A stretch of 64,000 bases of DNA from Mariniplasma anaerobium (GCF_016865445.1 NZ_AP024412.1:62001-126000); one strand, 5' to 3'. Shown: positions 27,191-35,508, numbered from the stretch's first letter. Notes: generated by a model not told the origin, from the letters alone. Program-made: numbers and translations.

Positions 27191-27499
27191 TTGAATAAGA
27201 GCAGACAGTATGCAGTAGCAAACAAAAAGCAATATCATCCAAAAAACAAACAATCTAACAAGAGATATCATCATCCACAGAAACGTGGCAGTGAGATTAA
27301 TCAATTATTTAAGGGTAATATTGTAAATAACATGAGATTTGGAAATAGGGACCATGATTTATCTGGTTATGTAGAAAGAACTTTGGTAGTAAAAGATAGA
27401 CAAGGTAACGTACAGGTCGCAAAAGAGAAGCAATTTTTTAATAGTAGTAAGAACTCAATGAGAGTGAGGATTAAAGATGATGATAGAGAACCATCATAA
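27191..27499 (+). CDS. Small basic protein, unknown
   Basis: About 102 aa. TTG 27191 is preferred as start because AGGAAGGA lies 10 bp upstream; the GTG at 27182 is only a couple of bases from that site. Very basic, with an H/K/N/Q-rich N-terminal half (NKKQYHPKNKQSNKRYHHPQKRG), suggesting nucleic-acid binding. It overlaps the RadC gene by 23 bp. Confidence 0.55.
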   Translation: MNKSRQYAVANKKQYHPKNKQSNKRYHHPQKRGSEINQLFKGNIVNNMRFGNRDHDLSGYVERTLVVKDRQGNVQVAKEKQFFNSSKNSMRVRIKDDDREPS

Positions 27500-27959
27500 A
27501 GACTACTACAACCTAGTAGAGGTAAGTATACATAAAAAGAAAAGGGTATCACCCTTTAATTTGAATATTACATGTCCTAAAGATGCTGCTAGATTCTTTT
27601 CCCATATGCTTGCAAAAAAAGATCGTGAAGTACTAGGGGTAATAGGGTTGGATATCAAAAATAAAATTACATATTTTGAAATTGCTCATATAGGCACATT
27701 ATCACAAAACCTCATACACCCCAGAGAAATATTTAAGGCGGCTATACTTACAAATTCACATGCGATTATTATCGCACATAATCACCCTAGCGGCCATGTA
27801 GATCCTTCACTAGCAGATAGGAATGCTACTAAACAGATGACTCAAGCAGGAGAACTCATAGGAGTGACTCTAATAGACCACCTTATAGTTACTAATGATA
27901 AGTACTACTCAAGTAAAGAAAATAAAGAGAGTTATATAGGAGGGGGTAGTAATGTTTAA
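27477..27959 (+). CDS. radC: RadC-like JAB-domain protein
   Basis: 160 aa, the JAB1/MPN-type domain of RadC without the N-terminal helix-hairpin-helix. Zinc motif AHNHPSGHVDPSLAD (HxHPSG…PS..D) and the upstream NSHAIII segment. Short RadC proteins like this are typical cargo of mobile elements (including SCC), where their function is unproven. It overlaps genes on both sides (27499 and 27952), indicating an operon. Confidence 0.9.
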   Translation: MMIENHHKDYYNLVEVSIHKKKRVSPFNLNITCPKDAARFFSHMLAKKDREVLGVIGLDIKNKITYFEIAHIGTLSQNLIHPREIFKAAILTNSHAIIIAHNHPSGHVDPSLADRNATKQMTQAGELIGVTLIDHLIVTNDKYYSSKENKESYIGGGSNV

Positions 27960-28383
27960 AGAACTACTAGGGGTAGTAGTACTCAATGGGCCGATGATGA
28001 TAGAGGTAGTATCTAATGAGATAGTTGTTACAGTGTATCAACATAAGACGATGATACCTTATCTACCAGTAGATATGCCAAAAACATTTGATGAGATAAT
28101 GGGACATAGTAAAAAAGGGCTTAATATGGCGATAATCTCAGATATCTACGATGTATATAAAAAGACTATAACTGTAACAAATTTTAGCCCTAGTACTGTT
28201 AAAGAAATACTAGCTAAGCTACTAGCAGGAAGTATTCAATATATGGCTGCTATTAGTGTAGAGGAAGGACTACCTATACTACTAGTTAATAGTTATAAAG
28301 AAAAAGATAGATACCTATTGTCAACGATAGGGTTAGTAGATGATGCAAGAATTATATTTGCAGAGATCTATGAAAATAAATAG
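27952..28383 (+). CDS. Element protein of unknown function
   Basis: 143 aa, start overlapping the radC stop by 8 bp, with GGAGGGGG upstream. Beta-rich by pattern, no known motif (KELLGVVVLNGPMMIEVVSN … VEEGLPILLVNSYK). Member of the same operon; unrecognised. Confidence 0.65.
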   Translation: MFKELLGVVVLNGPMMIEVVSNEIVVTVYQHKTMIPYLPVDMPKTFDEIMGHSKKGLNMAIISDIYDVYKKTITVTNFSPSTVKEILAKLLAGSIQYMAAISVEEGLPILLVNSYKEKDRYLLSTIGLVDDARIIFAEIYENK

Positions 28384-28402
28384 GAAAAGAGGTTAATTAA
28401 AA

Positions 28403-28672
28403 ATGCTCAATCAATGTATATTTGTAGGCAGAGTTCAAAAAATTGAATCATTTAACAGTGAAGTGTTAAAAGTCACGTTAGATATAATAACTAATAACGA
28501 TAATCACAATAAGATAGGAATTGAAATACCAGATAAAATGATAGATGAATCATATATCAGAAAAGGTAATTTAATGGGTATAAAAGCAAAAGTAAGCAGT
28601 AGTGATGCACAGACATATAAGTTTATTGCAGAGCGACTTACTGTATTAGGAGTAAAAGATGATGAAGCATAA
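28403..28672 (+). CDS. SSB-like OB-fold protein
   Basis: 89 aa. The N terminus MLNQCIFVGRVQKIE and the end YKFIAERLTVLG follow the single-stranded DNA-binding protein pattern (VGR near the start and a late VAE-type strand), but the protein is shorter than SSB and lacks the acidic tail tip. Probably an OB-fold accessory replication protein of the element. AAAGAGG upstream; overlaps the next gene by 14 bp. Confidence 0.65.
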   Translation: MLNQCIFVGRVQKIESFNSEVLKVTLDIITNNDNHNKIGIEIPDKMIDESYIRKGNLMGIKAKVSSSDAQTYKFIAERLTVLGVKDDEA

Positions 28673-28982
28673 ATGCACTTTTAGCCGTAGTACGAGGTAC
28701 TTAACTAGGGGTATTAGTGAGACGGTACCACTAGAGATACAGATATTTATGTGGAGTGAAATTGATAAGGTAGTAGTAGCTGAACAAGTGGACTATCTAC
28801 AGGTATTTGAATTTAAAGTAAAAGAAAATCATATCGAAATAGAGCATAGACAAGAAGATCCAGCTTATAAAAAAGTGCATAAAGTAAAAAAATTAAACGA
28901 TTATATAAGCTTAGATCAAATCAAGGTATTCGTGATTGATGATATCGATCATAGTACGATGTTACTATCGAGTGAATATTAG
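28659..28982 (+). CDS. DUF960-family protein
   Basis: 107 aa. RSTRYLTRGISETVPLEIQ and LQVFEFKV match the DUF960 pattern (RYxTRGV…IPLxIQ…LW…DYLQVFEL). DUF960 genes accompany the ccr recombinases of staphylococcal cassette chromosomes; their role is unknown. Here it also sits in the operon leading to the recombinases, supporting an SCC-like origin. Start at 28659 or the adjacent ATG 28662. Confidence 0.75.
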   Translation: MMKHKCTFSRSTRYLTRGISETVPLEIQIFMWSEIDKVVVAEQVDYLQVFEFKVKENHIEIEHRQEDPAYKKVHKVKKLNDYISLDQIKVFVIDDIDHSTMLLSSEY

Positions 28983-28994
28983 GAGGAAAGAAAT

Positions 28995-29426
28995 ATGGCA
29001 AAAGCCAAATACAAACCAGAAGAAAATATGAAATCAATCGATCAACTGACGATTGCAAAACAGATTGCAGATGAGCTATCACTACATGCACCACTTGTGA
29101 CAAAAGTGATTGAATTAGAGCAAAAACTAACAATGCAGTATGTGAAAGAAGGGTATAAGATTATCAAGAAGAACTACGTAAGTTTTACTCCGGTAAAAAA
29201 ACCAGGGTTTAAAATGACATCTAAACTAAATGGACAAACCTACGAAATACCAGAGCGTCTTACTGTGAAGGTTCGTTTAGGACAAGGATTCAAAGCATTT
29301 GTTGCAGATGGTAATGGTAAAATGCCAGATAAGATTTGTAGATTTGTTGATGGAAAAGAAGTTAAAGAAGTTGCAAAGACAACAGTGAAGAAGAAAGAAC
29401 CTAAAAAAACTAAGGTAAGCACATAG
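28995..29426 (+). CDS. HU/IHF-superfamily-like DNA-binding protein
   Basis: 143 aa with AGGAGGAAAG upstream. Residues ~20-110 follow the HU pattern: a helical start (IADELSLHAPLVTKVIELEQ), GYKIIKKNYVSFTPV, then the arm-like SKLNGQTYEIPERLTVKVRLG and a lysine-rich tail (KKKEPKKTK). Longer than standard HU, like element-encoded HU variants. A DNA-bending role in recombination or replication is likely but inferred. Confidence 0.55.
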   Translation: MAKAKYKPEENMKSIDQLTIAKQIADELSLHAPLVTKVIELEQKLTMQYVKEGYKIIKKNYVSFTPVKKPGFKMTSKLNGQTYEIPERLTVKVRLGQGFKAFVADGNGKMPDKICRFVDGKEVKEVAKTTVKKKEPKKTKVST

Positions 29427-29451
29427 ACCACAACAGAAAAGAGTATAAGAG

Positions 29452-29667
29452 ATGAAAGAAAATATCAAACTAGGGAAACGTATAACAAAGCTACGTAATG
29501 AAAGAAAGATGTCAAGAGGAGAACTTAGTATGCTATCATTTGTTGACTATACAACGCTCATGAATATTGAAAACGGAAAAACAAATCCAAAGCTTGATAC
29601 ATTAGAAAGACTCTCTACATGCTTAGGAGTAACTTTGAAGGAGTTGTTTGATTATGAGGCAAAGTAA
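29452..29667 (+). CDS. XRE-family helix-turn-helix regulator
   Basis: 71 aa, one Cro/C1-type HTH (LGKRITKLRNERKMSRGELS … DYTTLMNIENGKTNPKLDTLERL). Only the DNA-binding domain is present. It sits shortly before the recombinase promoter with its paired TTTTAAAA operators and is the natural candidate for controlling it. Overlaps the next gene by about 14 bp. Confidence 0.9.
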   Translation: MKENIKLGKRITKLRNERKMSRGELSMLSFVDYTTLMNIENGKTNPKLDTLERLSTCLGVTLKELFDYEAK

Positions 29668-29896
29668 ACCCAAAATCATGGATGAAAAACAAATTGCAGA
29701 CTTATTAGCAATACGAACAGGTCTTGAAGTCAATCTGGTAAGAACATTAATGCACTACTATGAGCGCATCATATTGCATTCAGCGATGAGAGGTAACTAC
29801 GTTACAATTGATAACTTATTTACTATTTATCATCGTAATAATAAAATTGAGATAAGATTTACTGAAAAGGCACAAAAACACTTAAAAAAGAAGTAG
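29654..29896 (+). CDS. Small HU-like protein
   Basis: 80 aa from ATG 29654 (AAGGAG 11 bp upstream; TTG 29648 also possible). KQIADLLAIRTGLEVNLVRTLMHYYERIIL followed by GNYVTIDNLFTIYHR resembles the N-terminal helices and first strands of HU, with a basic end. The DNA-binding arm is missing or very short. Last gene before the recombinase promoter. Confidence 0.5.
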   Translation: MRQSKPKIMDEKQIADLLAIRTGLEVNLVRTLMHYYERIILHSAMRGNYVTIDNLFTIYHRNNKIEIRFTEKAQKHLKKK

Positions 29897-29920
29897 GACC
29901 TGAAAATCTTACTTCTTTAG
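29885..29920 (+). terminator. Terminator after the HU-like gene
   Basis: AAGAAGTA and TACTTCTT form a stem overlapping the stop codon; T-rich sequence follows up to 29940. Confidence 0.6.
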
Positions 29921-29990
29921 CCTCTTTAAAAATGTTTTTTTTCAATAAGAATAAAAATATATCTAATAGAGATTAGAAATGATTAAAATA

Positions 29991-30028
29991 GCTTTTAAAA
30001 GTATAACTGATTTTTGCTTTTAAAAGTA
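29991..30028. promoter_or_regulatory. Paired operators at the recombinase promoter
   Basis: GCTTTTAAAAGTA at 29991-30003 and again at 30016-30028; each contains the perfect palindrome CTTTTAAAAG. Centres are 25 bp apart and the second overlaps the -35 box, a layout for repression. Confidence 0.7.
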
Positions 30029-30042
30029 ATATAAGATATAAT
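30014..30042 (+). promoter_or_regulatory. Promoter of the recombinase genes
   Basis: TTGCTT (30014-30019), 17-bp spacer, TATAAT (30037-30042), about 45 bp before the first recombinase gene. Confidence 0.75.
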
Positions 30043-30088
30043 TACAATATGCAAATTTCAATAAAAAAATTAAAATATAGGGGTAAAT

Positions 30089-31618
30089 ATGAGAGCATTA
30101 AGTCAAGATGAGATAAAAGTCTTAGAAAACATACAAAAATCTTTTGGTGGAAAAGTAACTACTGCAATTTATGCTAGAAAATCCAAAGAAGATTTATCAA
30201 ATGAAGCACTATCAACTCAAGTCAAGCAGTGCGAAGATTTTATTGATCAAAATAAAAAATACTTGAATTTAAAAAAAACTTATCAAGAAGATAATGTATC
30301 TGGAATGACAGTTGAAGGAAGAGCCGAATTTAAGAAACTGATTGAGGCAGTGGATGATGGATTCATTCAAGCTGTAGTTGTTTCGAAGTGGGATAGGTTT
30401 TCAAGAAATACCACTGATTTAAAAAATTATAGAGAATCATTTGGAAAAAAAGGCACACTTGTTATAACCATCGAAGATAGTGGAGAGATGTCAGCTGTAG
30501 CTAATCTTCAATTTGAGATTATGGCAGCAATCAATCAATACTATGTTCATAAAATAGCAGAAGATACTAAGGCAGTTTTGATAAATAAAACTTCAAAAGG
30601 TCATTCAGGTGGTGGAGTAGCAAACTATGGATATGAGTTTGATGAGAATAATTTCTTGATCATTAGAGCAGAAGAAGCAGTGGTAGTTGCAGACATATAT
30701 GACAAATTTGAACTTGGATACTCGTATAATGATATCATTTCAGATTTAAAAAATAGAAATATCAAAACAAGAAAAGGTAATGAATTCACTAAAAGCACGA
30801 TACGTGATATATTAACTAATGTTAAGTACAGTGGTGTCTATAGATATAATAGAGAGGATAGAAAACAAAGTGATCTTGTAAAGAAATCCTTTGATGAAGT
30901 ATGGGTTGAAGATGGCATCAAAGAGCCGATTGTCACTAAGAAACAGTTTGAAGAAGTTCAAAAAATAATCGATATTAGAAAAACCATATATAAAGATTCA
31001 GAATATCTATTAACTGGAATTATTGAATGTGAACTGTGTCATACTGGTATGGTTGGATCTTCTCAAAGTACAGGAAAAGGAAAACCAAGAAGAAGGCAGT
31101 ATATTTGTCCAAATCATTTGAAAGTAAATGGTAAGACATGTACCAGCAAGGGTATAGATGCTTTAACCATTGAAAATCAAGTACAGCAAATTGTCCTTGA
31201 TACCATTAATGCATTTATTAAGACTGATTCTTTTGATAAAACAATATTTAAAGATTCACTAGAATCTAAAAGACGATTGAAAAAATCGATTAATAAATCG
31301 ATAGCTAATATAAATCAAGCGATAGAAATTGCAACAGATCGTCTAGTTGAGCCAGGAATAAGAGATGCAATTAAAAAATCTCTTGAAAAGAAAATAGAAA
31401 AAGACTCCAATCACATTGAAGAACTTAAAATTAAACTAGCTTTAGCAAATAAGAGTATTAATCAATATAGTCAAATAGTAAACAAAAAAGAAATAGATTC
31501 TTTTACAGCAGAGGATTTGCTAAAAAATAAGATTATTGAAAAACAACTTACTAGAGTTATTGTAGATTGTGTAAAAATCGGTCCAGAGAATATAGAAATT
31601 AAAATATTAGAAAAATAA
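30089..31618 (+). CDS. Large serine recombinase 1 (CcrA/B-like)
   Basis: 509 aa. A short N-terminal extension precedes the resolvase domain with catalytic IYARKSKED (Ser32), DNVSGMTVEGRAEF and SKWDRFSRNTTDL. Then the recombinase domain (IKTRKGNEFTKSTIRDILTN), a zinc ribbon (CELCH … CPNH … C) and a C-terminal coiled coil (about 390-480). Cuts and religates attP x attB through a Ser-DNA link. One of two consecutive recombinases, as with ccrA/ccrB. AGGGG precedes the ATG. Confidence 0.93.
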   Translation: MRALSQDEIKVLENIQKSFGGKVTTAIYARKSKEDLSNEALSTQVKQCEDFIDQNKKYLNLKKTYQEDNVSGMTVEGRAEFKKLIEAVDDGFIQAVVVSKWDRFSRNTTDLKNYRESFGKKGTLVITIEDSGEMSAVANLQFEIMAAINQYYVHKIAEDTKAVLINKTSKGHSGGGVANYGYEFDENNFLIIRAEEAVVVADIYDKFELGYSYNDIISDLKNRNIKTRKGNEFTKSTIRDILTNVKYSGVYRYNREDRKQSDLVKKSFDEVWVEDGIKEPIVTKKQFEEVQKIIDIRKTIYKDSEYLLTGIIECELCHTGMVGSSQSTGKGKPRRRQYICPNHLKVNGKTCTSKGIDALTIENQVQQIVLDTINAFIKTDSFDKTIFKDSLESKRRLKKSINKSIANINQAIEIATDRLVEPGIRDAIKKSLEKKIEKDSNHIEELKIKLALANKSINQYSQIVNKKEIDSFTAEDLLKNKIIEKQLTRVIVDCVKIGPENIEIKILEK

Positions 31619-31621
31619 ACT

Positions 31622-31653
31622 AAAAGGAAATCCAAAATGGATTTCCTTTTTTC
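31622..31653 (+). terminator. Terminator between the two recombinase genes
   Basis: AAAGGAAATCC-AAAAT-GGATTTCCTTT followed by TTT, directly after the first recombinase stop. It has the same AAAAT loop as the helicase leader hairpin and would make expression of the second recombinase lower or conditional. Confidence 0.85.
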
Positions 31654-31671
31654 ATTTAGGAGGAAAAAATA

Positions 31672-33234
31672 ATGAAAAGATATGCAAGTTGCTACTGTAG
31701 ATATTCATCAGATAAGCAACAACAACAAAGTATAGATCATCAATTAGAAAGAATAGAAGCTTTTTGTAAGAAACATGACATTACACTTATTGAGCAATAC
31801 ATTGATGAAGCACAAACAGGGACTAGTGATCAAAGAAAAGCATTTCAACGTATGATTGAAGATAGTGAACACTCTAAATGGGGTTATCTATTGGTCTATG
31901 ATCTATCAAGACTAGCTAGAAATGTAGAAGATCAGATGTTCTATCAAAAGATACTCAAACAACATGGCATTATGATCATAAGTGTTGAGGAAAAATTTGA
32001 CAGTTCACCAGAAGGGCATCTTTTCTCGCTCATTACAGCAGGTATCAACGAATATTACTCAAAGCATTTGGCTAAAAGATCATTTGCTGGGGTAATGCAA
32101 AATGCTAAAAAAGGTATTGCCATTGGAGGCATACCACCGTTAGGTTTTGATGTTGATGAAAATAAGCACTACATTATTAATAAAAAAGAAGCGGAGTCTG
32201 TAAAAATCATATTCAATAAAACAGCTGCAGGTTGGTCACGACAAGAAATTAAAGACTATTTGAACGAAGAGGGATATCTATCTAAAAGAGGAAGACCTTT
32301 TTCAAACAGTTTTTATGAAATTCTAAGAAATAGAAAATATATTGGTGAGTATGTGTTTAACCTATCAACTAAGAAAAAAAGCAGAGGTAAAAGAAGTGAT
32401 CGAGTCAATAATGAGGATGATATTGTTAGAATACCTGGTGGACTGCCTCAAATCATTGATAAACAAACATTTGATAAAGTGCAGCATATGTTAAACAAAA
32501 GAAGAAATTCAAGCGTTATAGAATTCAAACCTACAAAATATCTTATGAGTGGGAGATTAGAGTGTGGTTATTGTGGTATGGCATATAGCGGAGGAGCTTC
32601 GTTTTCTAAAAGAAGAAATATACCTTATGCATACTATGGACATCTTAACTACAAACAAGGTAGATGCAAGTCTAAAGATATACCCGTATTATATATAGAT
32701 AATTGGGTAAAGGAGTTTGTTATTAAAGATTTTCTTTCAATGAATAATCTATCTGAGAGAACAAAGGATATAAATGATCAAATCAAGATAGAAAGAGATA
32801 AAATAAAACAAGAGATCAAAGCATTAAAAAGCAGAATGTCATCTATTGAAACTATACTTCAAGAAAAAGCAAAACAACTAGTTAGTTCTAATTTTTCAAT
32901 ATTTGCCTTAGAGGATGCAGAAGAGACTAAAAATGAAATGGCTAAAATAGAACGAGAACTTAGACAAAAACAAAGACGTATGGAATTACTTAAGCGAATC
33001 ACAAATGAAAAATTGGCAAAAACTATAAAAAAATTCAAGAATTTATGGAAAAGTAAAGAAAATTATGATGATTTAGGAAAATTTATATATGAAATGCTTT
33101 CTCGTTTGGTCATTACAAATGAAATCATCAAAGCCTATATCAACTATGATATGATTACAAGAAAACTTTGTGACTTTGATATTGAAATTGCTAGTATAGA
33201 TAGATCATTACTTATGAGAATTTGGAGAAATTAA
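31672..33234 (+). CDS. Large serine recombinase 2 (CcrA/B-like)
   Basis: 520 aa. Resolvase domain with catalytic CYCRYSSDKQQQQSIDHQ (Ser12), VYDLSRLARNVEDQ and EYYSKHLAKRSFAG. Recombinase domain (YLSKRGRPFSNSFYEILRNRKYIGEY), zinc ribbon (CGYCGMAYSGG … GRCKSK) and a long coiled coil at about 365-450. AGGAGG precedes the ATG. Only weakly similar to recombinase 1, so not a recent duplication; the two probably act as a pair. Confidence 0.93.
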   Translation: MKRYASCYCRYSSDKQQQQSIDHQLERIEAFCKKHDITLIEQYIDEAQTGTSDQRKAFQRMIEDSEHSKWGYLLVYDLSRLARNVEDQMFYQKILKQHGIMIISVEEKFDSSPEGHLFSLITAGINEYYSKHLAKRSFAGVMQNAKKGIAIGGIPPLGFDVDENKHYIINKKEAESVKIIFNKTAAGWSRQEIKDYLNEEGYLSKRGRPFSNSFYEILRNRKYIGEYVFNLSTKKKSRGKRSDRVNNEDDIVRIPGGLPQIIDKQTFDKVQHMLNKRRNSSVIEFKPTKYLMSGRLECGYCGMAYSGGASFSKRRNIPYAYYGHLNYKQGRCKSKDIPVLYIDNWVKEFVIKDFLSMNNLSERTKDINDQIKIERDKIKQEIKALKSRMSSIETILQEKAKQLVSSNFSIFALEDAEETKNEMAKIERELRQKQRRMELLKRITNEKLAKTIKKFKNLWKSKENYDDLGKFIYEMLSRLVITNEIIKAYINYDMITRKLCDFDIEIASIDRSLLMRIWRN

Positions 33235-33246
33235 TAATTATAATTG

Positions 33247-33278
33247 AATGATATCTTTGTTTTGGATATCATTTTTTT
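33247..33278 (+). terminator. Terminator after recombinase 2
   Basis: ATGATATC-TTTGTTTTG-GATATCAT followed by TTTTT, 13 bp after the stop. Confidence 0.85.
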
Positions 33279-33422
33279 ATTGCAAAAACTAAGATGATAT
33301 TACAATATTAAACTTAAAATGATATAATAAATAAAAGTGATTAAGTATTAGGGGAGAAATTGTAAGCTTATCAAGTGATAAATATAATTGTAAAAAAAAC
33401 CTTACAAGAAAAGGGGAGTTAC

Positions 33423-33695
33423 ATGAAAAAAATAGATATAATTAAAAACCATAATTATAATGATTTTAAAGATATACTACATAAAAAAATAGAACAGATG
33501 AGTGGTGACTATATAGATTTAATAGCTGGAAATATTCATAGAGAGCTAGGTGGATATCCTGGAAGAAATCATCGAATGCCCATTTGTTGCAAAGCTATGA
33601 GAGATCTGATGTCAGATAAAGATCAAATTATATACGAACCAAAGAAAGGGAACGGAGCGACCTTAACTATTCGTTATTATCAAAATGAGATTTGA
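33423..33695 (+). CDS. Small conserved-looking protein, possibly DNA-binding
   Basis: About 90 aa; ATG 33423 chosen because AAAGGGGAG lies just upstream. The segment DLIAGNIHRELGGYPGRNHRMPICCKAMRD is a recognisable type: short winged-helix-like proteins with GGYPG…RMP are common beside restriction/defence genes and in islands, but I cannot name the family or function. Confidence 0.65.
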   Translation: MKKIDIIKNHNYNDFKDILHKKIEQMSGDYIDLIAGNIHRELGGYPGRNHRMPICCKAMRDLMSDKDQIIYEPKKGNGATLTIRYYQNEI

Positions 33696-33789
33696 GATAG
33701 GATTTGAAAATAAGTACTAGAAAAAGAACTGTTAAAAAAATAAGTAATGATTTACCGACCTATAAATAAACGTTAAGAAGGAGTTAAAT

Positions 33790-34308
33790 ATGATTCTAAG
33801 TTCAGTAATAGCAGGAGACTATAAATCAGCAAGTATTTTAATGATTTCAGGTTTTCCAAATATTTGTGAAAAACATAAACATATTCCATTGAATTCAAAA
33901 TATATTGAAAGTTATGAAGTTATAACTGATGAACATAGGAAAAGTGCATCAAGTGCAGTTGCTAGAGGAGCAATAGGTGCCGTTTTGCTTGGACCAATAG
34001 GGTTACTTGGTGGGGCAATATCGGGGAAAAAAAAGGGAAAATATACAATTGCGATAAAATTTAGAGATGGAAAAAATAGCCTATTAGAAGTTAATGAAAA
34101 AATATATAAAATAATCATGCGAGCTTGCTTCAATCCCAGTGAAAATAGCGTTAAAATTGAAACTTCAAATGATTTTGTAGAAGTAAATGATACAAATTAC
34201 ATTAACGAACTGAAGCAATTGAAAGAATTAGTAGATCAAGGAATATTAACTGAAGCTGAGTTTAATAAGAAAAAACATCAAATCTTATCAAACATGAGCA
34301 AAAAATAG
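33790..34308 (+). CDS. Protein with glycine-rich segment and C-terminal SHOCT domain
   Basis: 172 aa with AAGGAG upstream. A small N-terminal domain, a glycine-rich hydrophobic stretch at about 60-80 (AIGAVLLGPIGLLGGAISG) that could touch the membrane, a beta-rich middle and a C-terminal SHOCT motif (INELKQLKELVDQGILTEAE). SHOCT is a short oligomerisation-type tail in many uncharacterised proteins. A frameshifted partial copy lies at 35139-35291. Confidence 0.75.
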   Translation: MILSSVIAGDYKSASILMISGFPNICEKHKHIPLNSKYIESYEVITDEHRKSASSAVARGAIGAVLLGPIGLLGGAISGKKKGKYTIAIKFRDGKNSLLEVNEKIYKIIMRACFNPSENSVKIETSNDFVEVNDTNYINELKQLKELVDQGILTEAEFNKKKHQILSNMSKK

Positions 34309-34460
34309 ATAATATTTTAAATATATAATATTGAACTTAAACCAATAACTTCACTTAGTTTATATGAAAGAGGCATCATGTGGATTATACGAAGTAAAAT
34401 ATGGATTAAGAAAACATCACATAATTTTTTAAAAACTCATTAAATTGGAGGGAAATAAGA

Positions 34461-35087
34461 ATGAATGAATTAAATAAAGATAATATTTTTATAAATCACA
34501 AGAATGGAAATGGTGTTCTTGAGTATCTACAAAATCAAATGCTTGGTGATGAAAAAGCCGTATTTATGTATGCTGGGCCATCGGCAGTTTTACCCAAGCT
34601 AGCAGTAGGACTATTGCTGACTTCCAAAGCAAGATGTTTTGTGGGTGTAGTATTGAAAAAATTAGTATTCAAATCAGAATTGTTAATTTCTACAAAAGCA
34701 TCAAATCTACTCGGTTTAATAACAGATGAAAAAAATGAAACATATATTGTTTTTAAGAGTGATGTCAATTCGATTACAAAAACGTCTGGTCAAGAAGATA
34801 AATCAGAGACTTACGATCGAATTAAAGTCGTATATGATATAAAAAACGACATGATTAACAAAACATTGCAAATTATATTAAGCGATTTAATTCTTATAAC
34901 TCAAGATAACCCCACGGAAGAGGAAGAGCCAAGTGAAGATGGAGAAACAATACAAAGTGATTCTCCAAAAACACCAGCAACAACAAACTACATAAGTGAA
35001 TTAAAAGAGTTGAAAGAATTACTAGATATGGATATTCTAACTAAGGATGAATTTGAGGCTAGGAAGAAAGAAATATTATCACGATAG
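34461..35087 (+). CDS. PH-like protein with C-terminal SHOCT domain
   Basis: 208 aa with TTGGAGGGAA upstream. Residues ~15-150 alternate in strands with an amphipathic start (AVFMYAGPSAVLPKLAVGLLL) and might be a bacterial PH-type domain. An acidic linker follows (NPTEEEEPSEDGE), then a SHOCT tail (ISELKELKELLDMDILTKDE). Second SHOCT gene in a row at the right end of U2; probably one functional group with the previous gene. Confidence 0.7.
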   Translation: MNELNKDNIFINHKNGNGVLEYLQNQMLGDEKAVFMYAGPSAVLPKLAVGLLLTSKARCFVGVVLKKLVFKSELLISTKASNLLGLITDEKNETYIVFKSDVNSITKTSGQEDKSETYDRIKVVYDIKNDMINKTLQIILSDLILITQDNPTEEEEPSEDGETIQSDSPKTPATTNYISELKELKELLDMDILTKDEFEARKKEILSR

Positions 35088-35138
35088 TTGGAAAAACTGA
35101 TTTTATAATTAAAAAATCAAGAAATGATGTTTCAAGTG

Positions 35139-35291
35139 AAAATAGCATTAAAATTAAAACTTTAAATGATTTTTGTAGAAGTAAATGATACAAATTATAT
35201 TAACGAACTGAAGCAATTGAAAGAATTATTTGATATGGGTATATTAAGTGAAGAAGAATTCAATCTTGAAAAAAGAAAGTTGTTGGAATAA
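35139..35291 (+). pseudogene. Frameshifted fragment of a SHOCT-domain gene
   Basis: Nearly identical to the 3' part of the 33790-34308 gene (from 34141 on). One extra T in the GATTTTTGTAG run breaks the frame relative to the intact gene; after it the SHOCT tail reads INELKQLKELFDMGILSEEE and stops at 35289-35291. No 5' part is present. Confidence 0.75.
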
Positions 35292-35377
35292 ATTTTTTTT
35301 GACAGAGGTCTTCACAGAGACATAAACTCACCAAAGTAAGTAAATTTCGGATAATTTTTTCAGCGCCATATTATAAA

Positions 35378-35474
35378 ATTGTTCAGCTGTATATTATTAT
35401 GAAGAGTTACCAAAACTATCTATGTAATTTAGATTTCTATATCAGTCTAGTCAGATAGACACGGATGGTTGTGT
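35378..35474. repeat. Right-end arm of U2
   Basis: About 95 bp that match 47985-48062 closely (ATTTCTATATCAGTCTAGTC then AGATAGACAC). Contains an imperfect inverted repeat around TCAGTCTA…TAGACACTGA. Both copies end exactly at a tRNA-Glu-type junction, so this looks like the right terminal sequence of an element. Confidence 0.75.
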
Positions 35475-35493
35475 GAACCCCTACGGGTCACCA
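35475..35493 (+). other. att copy 2 (tRNA-Glu 3'-end duplicate)
   Basis: GAACCCCTACGGGTCACCA, matching the T-loop to CCA of tRNA-Glu with one base missing. Junction of U2 and U3. Confidence 0.85.
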
Positions 35494-35508
35494 ATAAAAT
35501 CATAAAAC

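Larger units (their letters stand above)
8296..35493 (+). mobile_element. Island unit U2: SCC-like element with type I R-M cargo
   Basis: A 27-kb segment bounded by two copies of the tRNA-Glu 3' end. Left half: restriction-modification and accessory genes. Right half: RNA-polymerase-like operon, DUF927 (Cch-type) helicase, RadC, OB-fold SSB-like, DUF960, HU-like proteins and two large serine recombinases in tandem. DUF927 helicase + DUF960 + paired large serine recombinases + type I R-M cargo is the known gene set of staphylococcal cassette chromosomes (SCC). Here the flanking site is tRNA-Glu rather than rlmH. Confidence 0.75.

Noticed and set aside
8296-35493. Prophage
   Set aside because: No capsid, terminase, portal, tail or lysis genes; the gene set is replication/recombination plus R-M.
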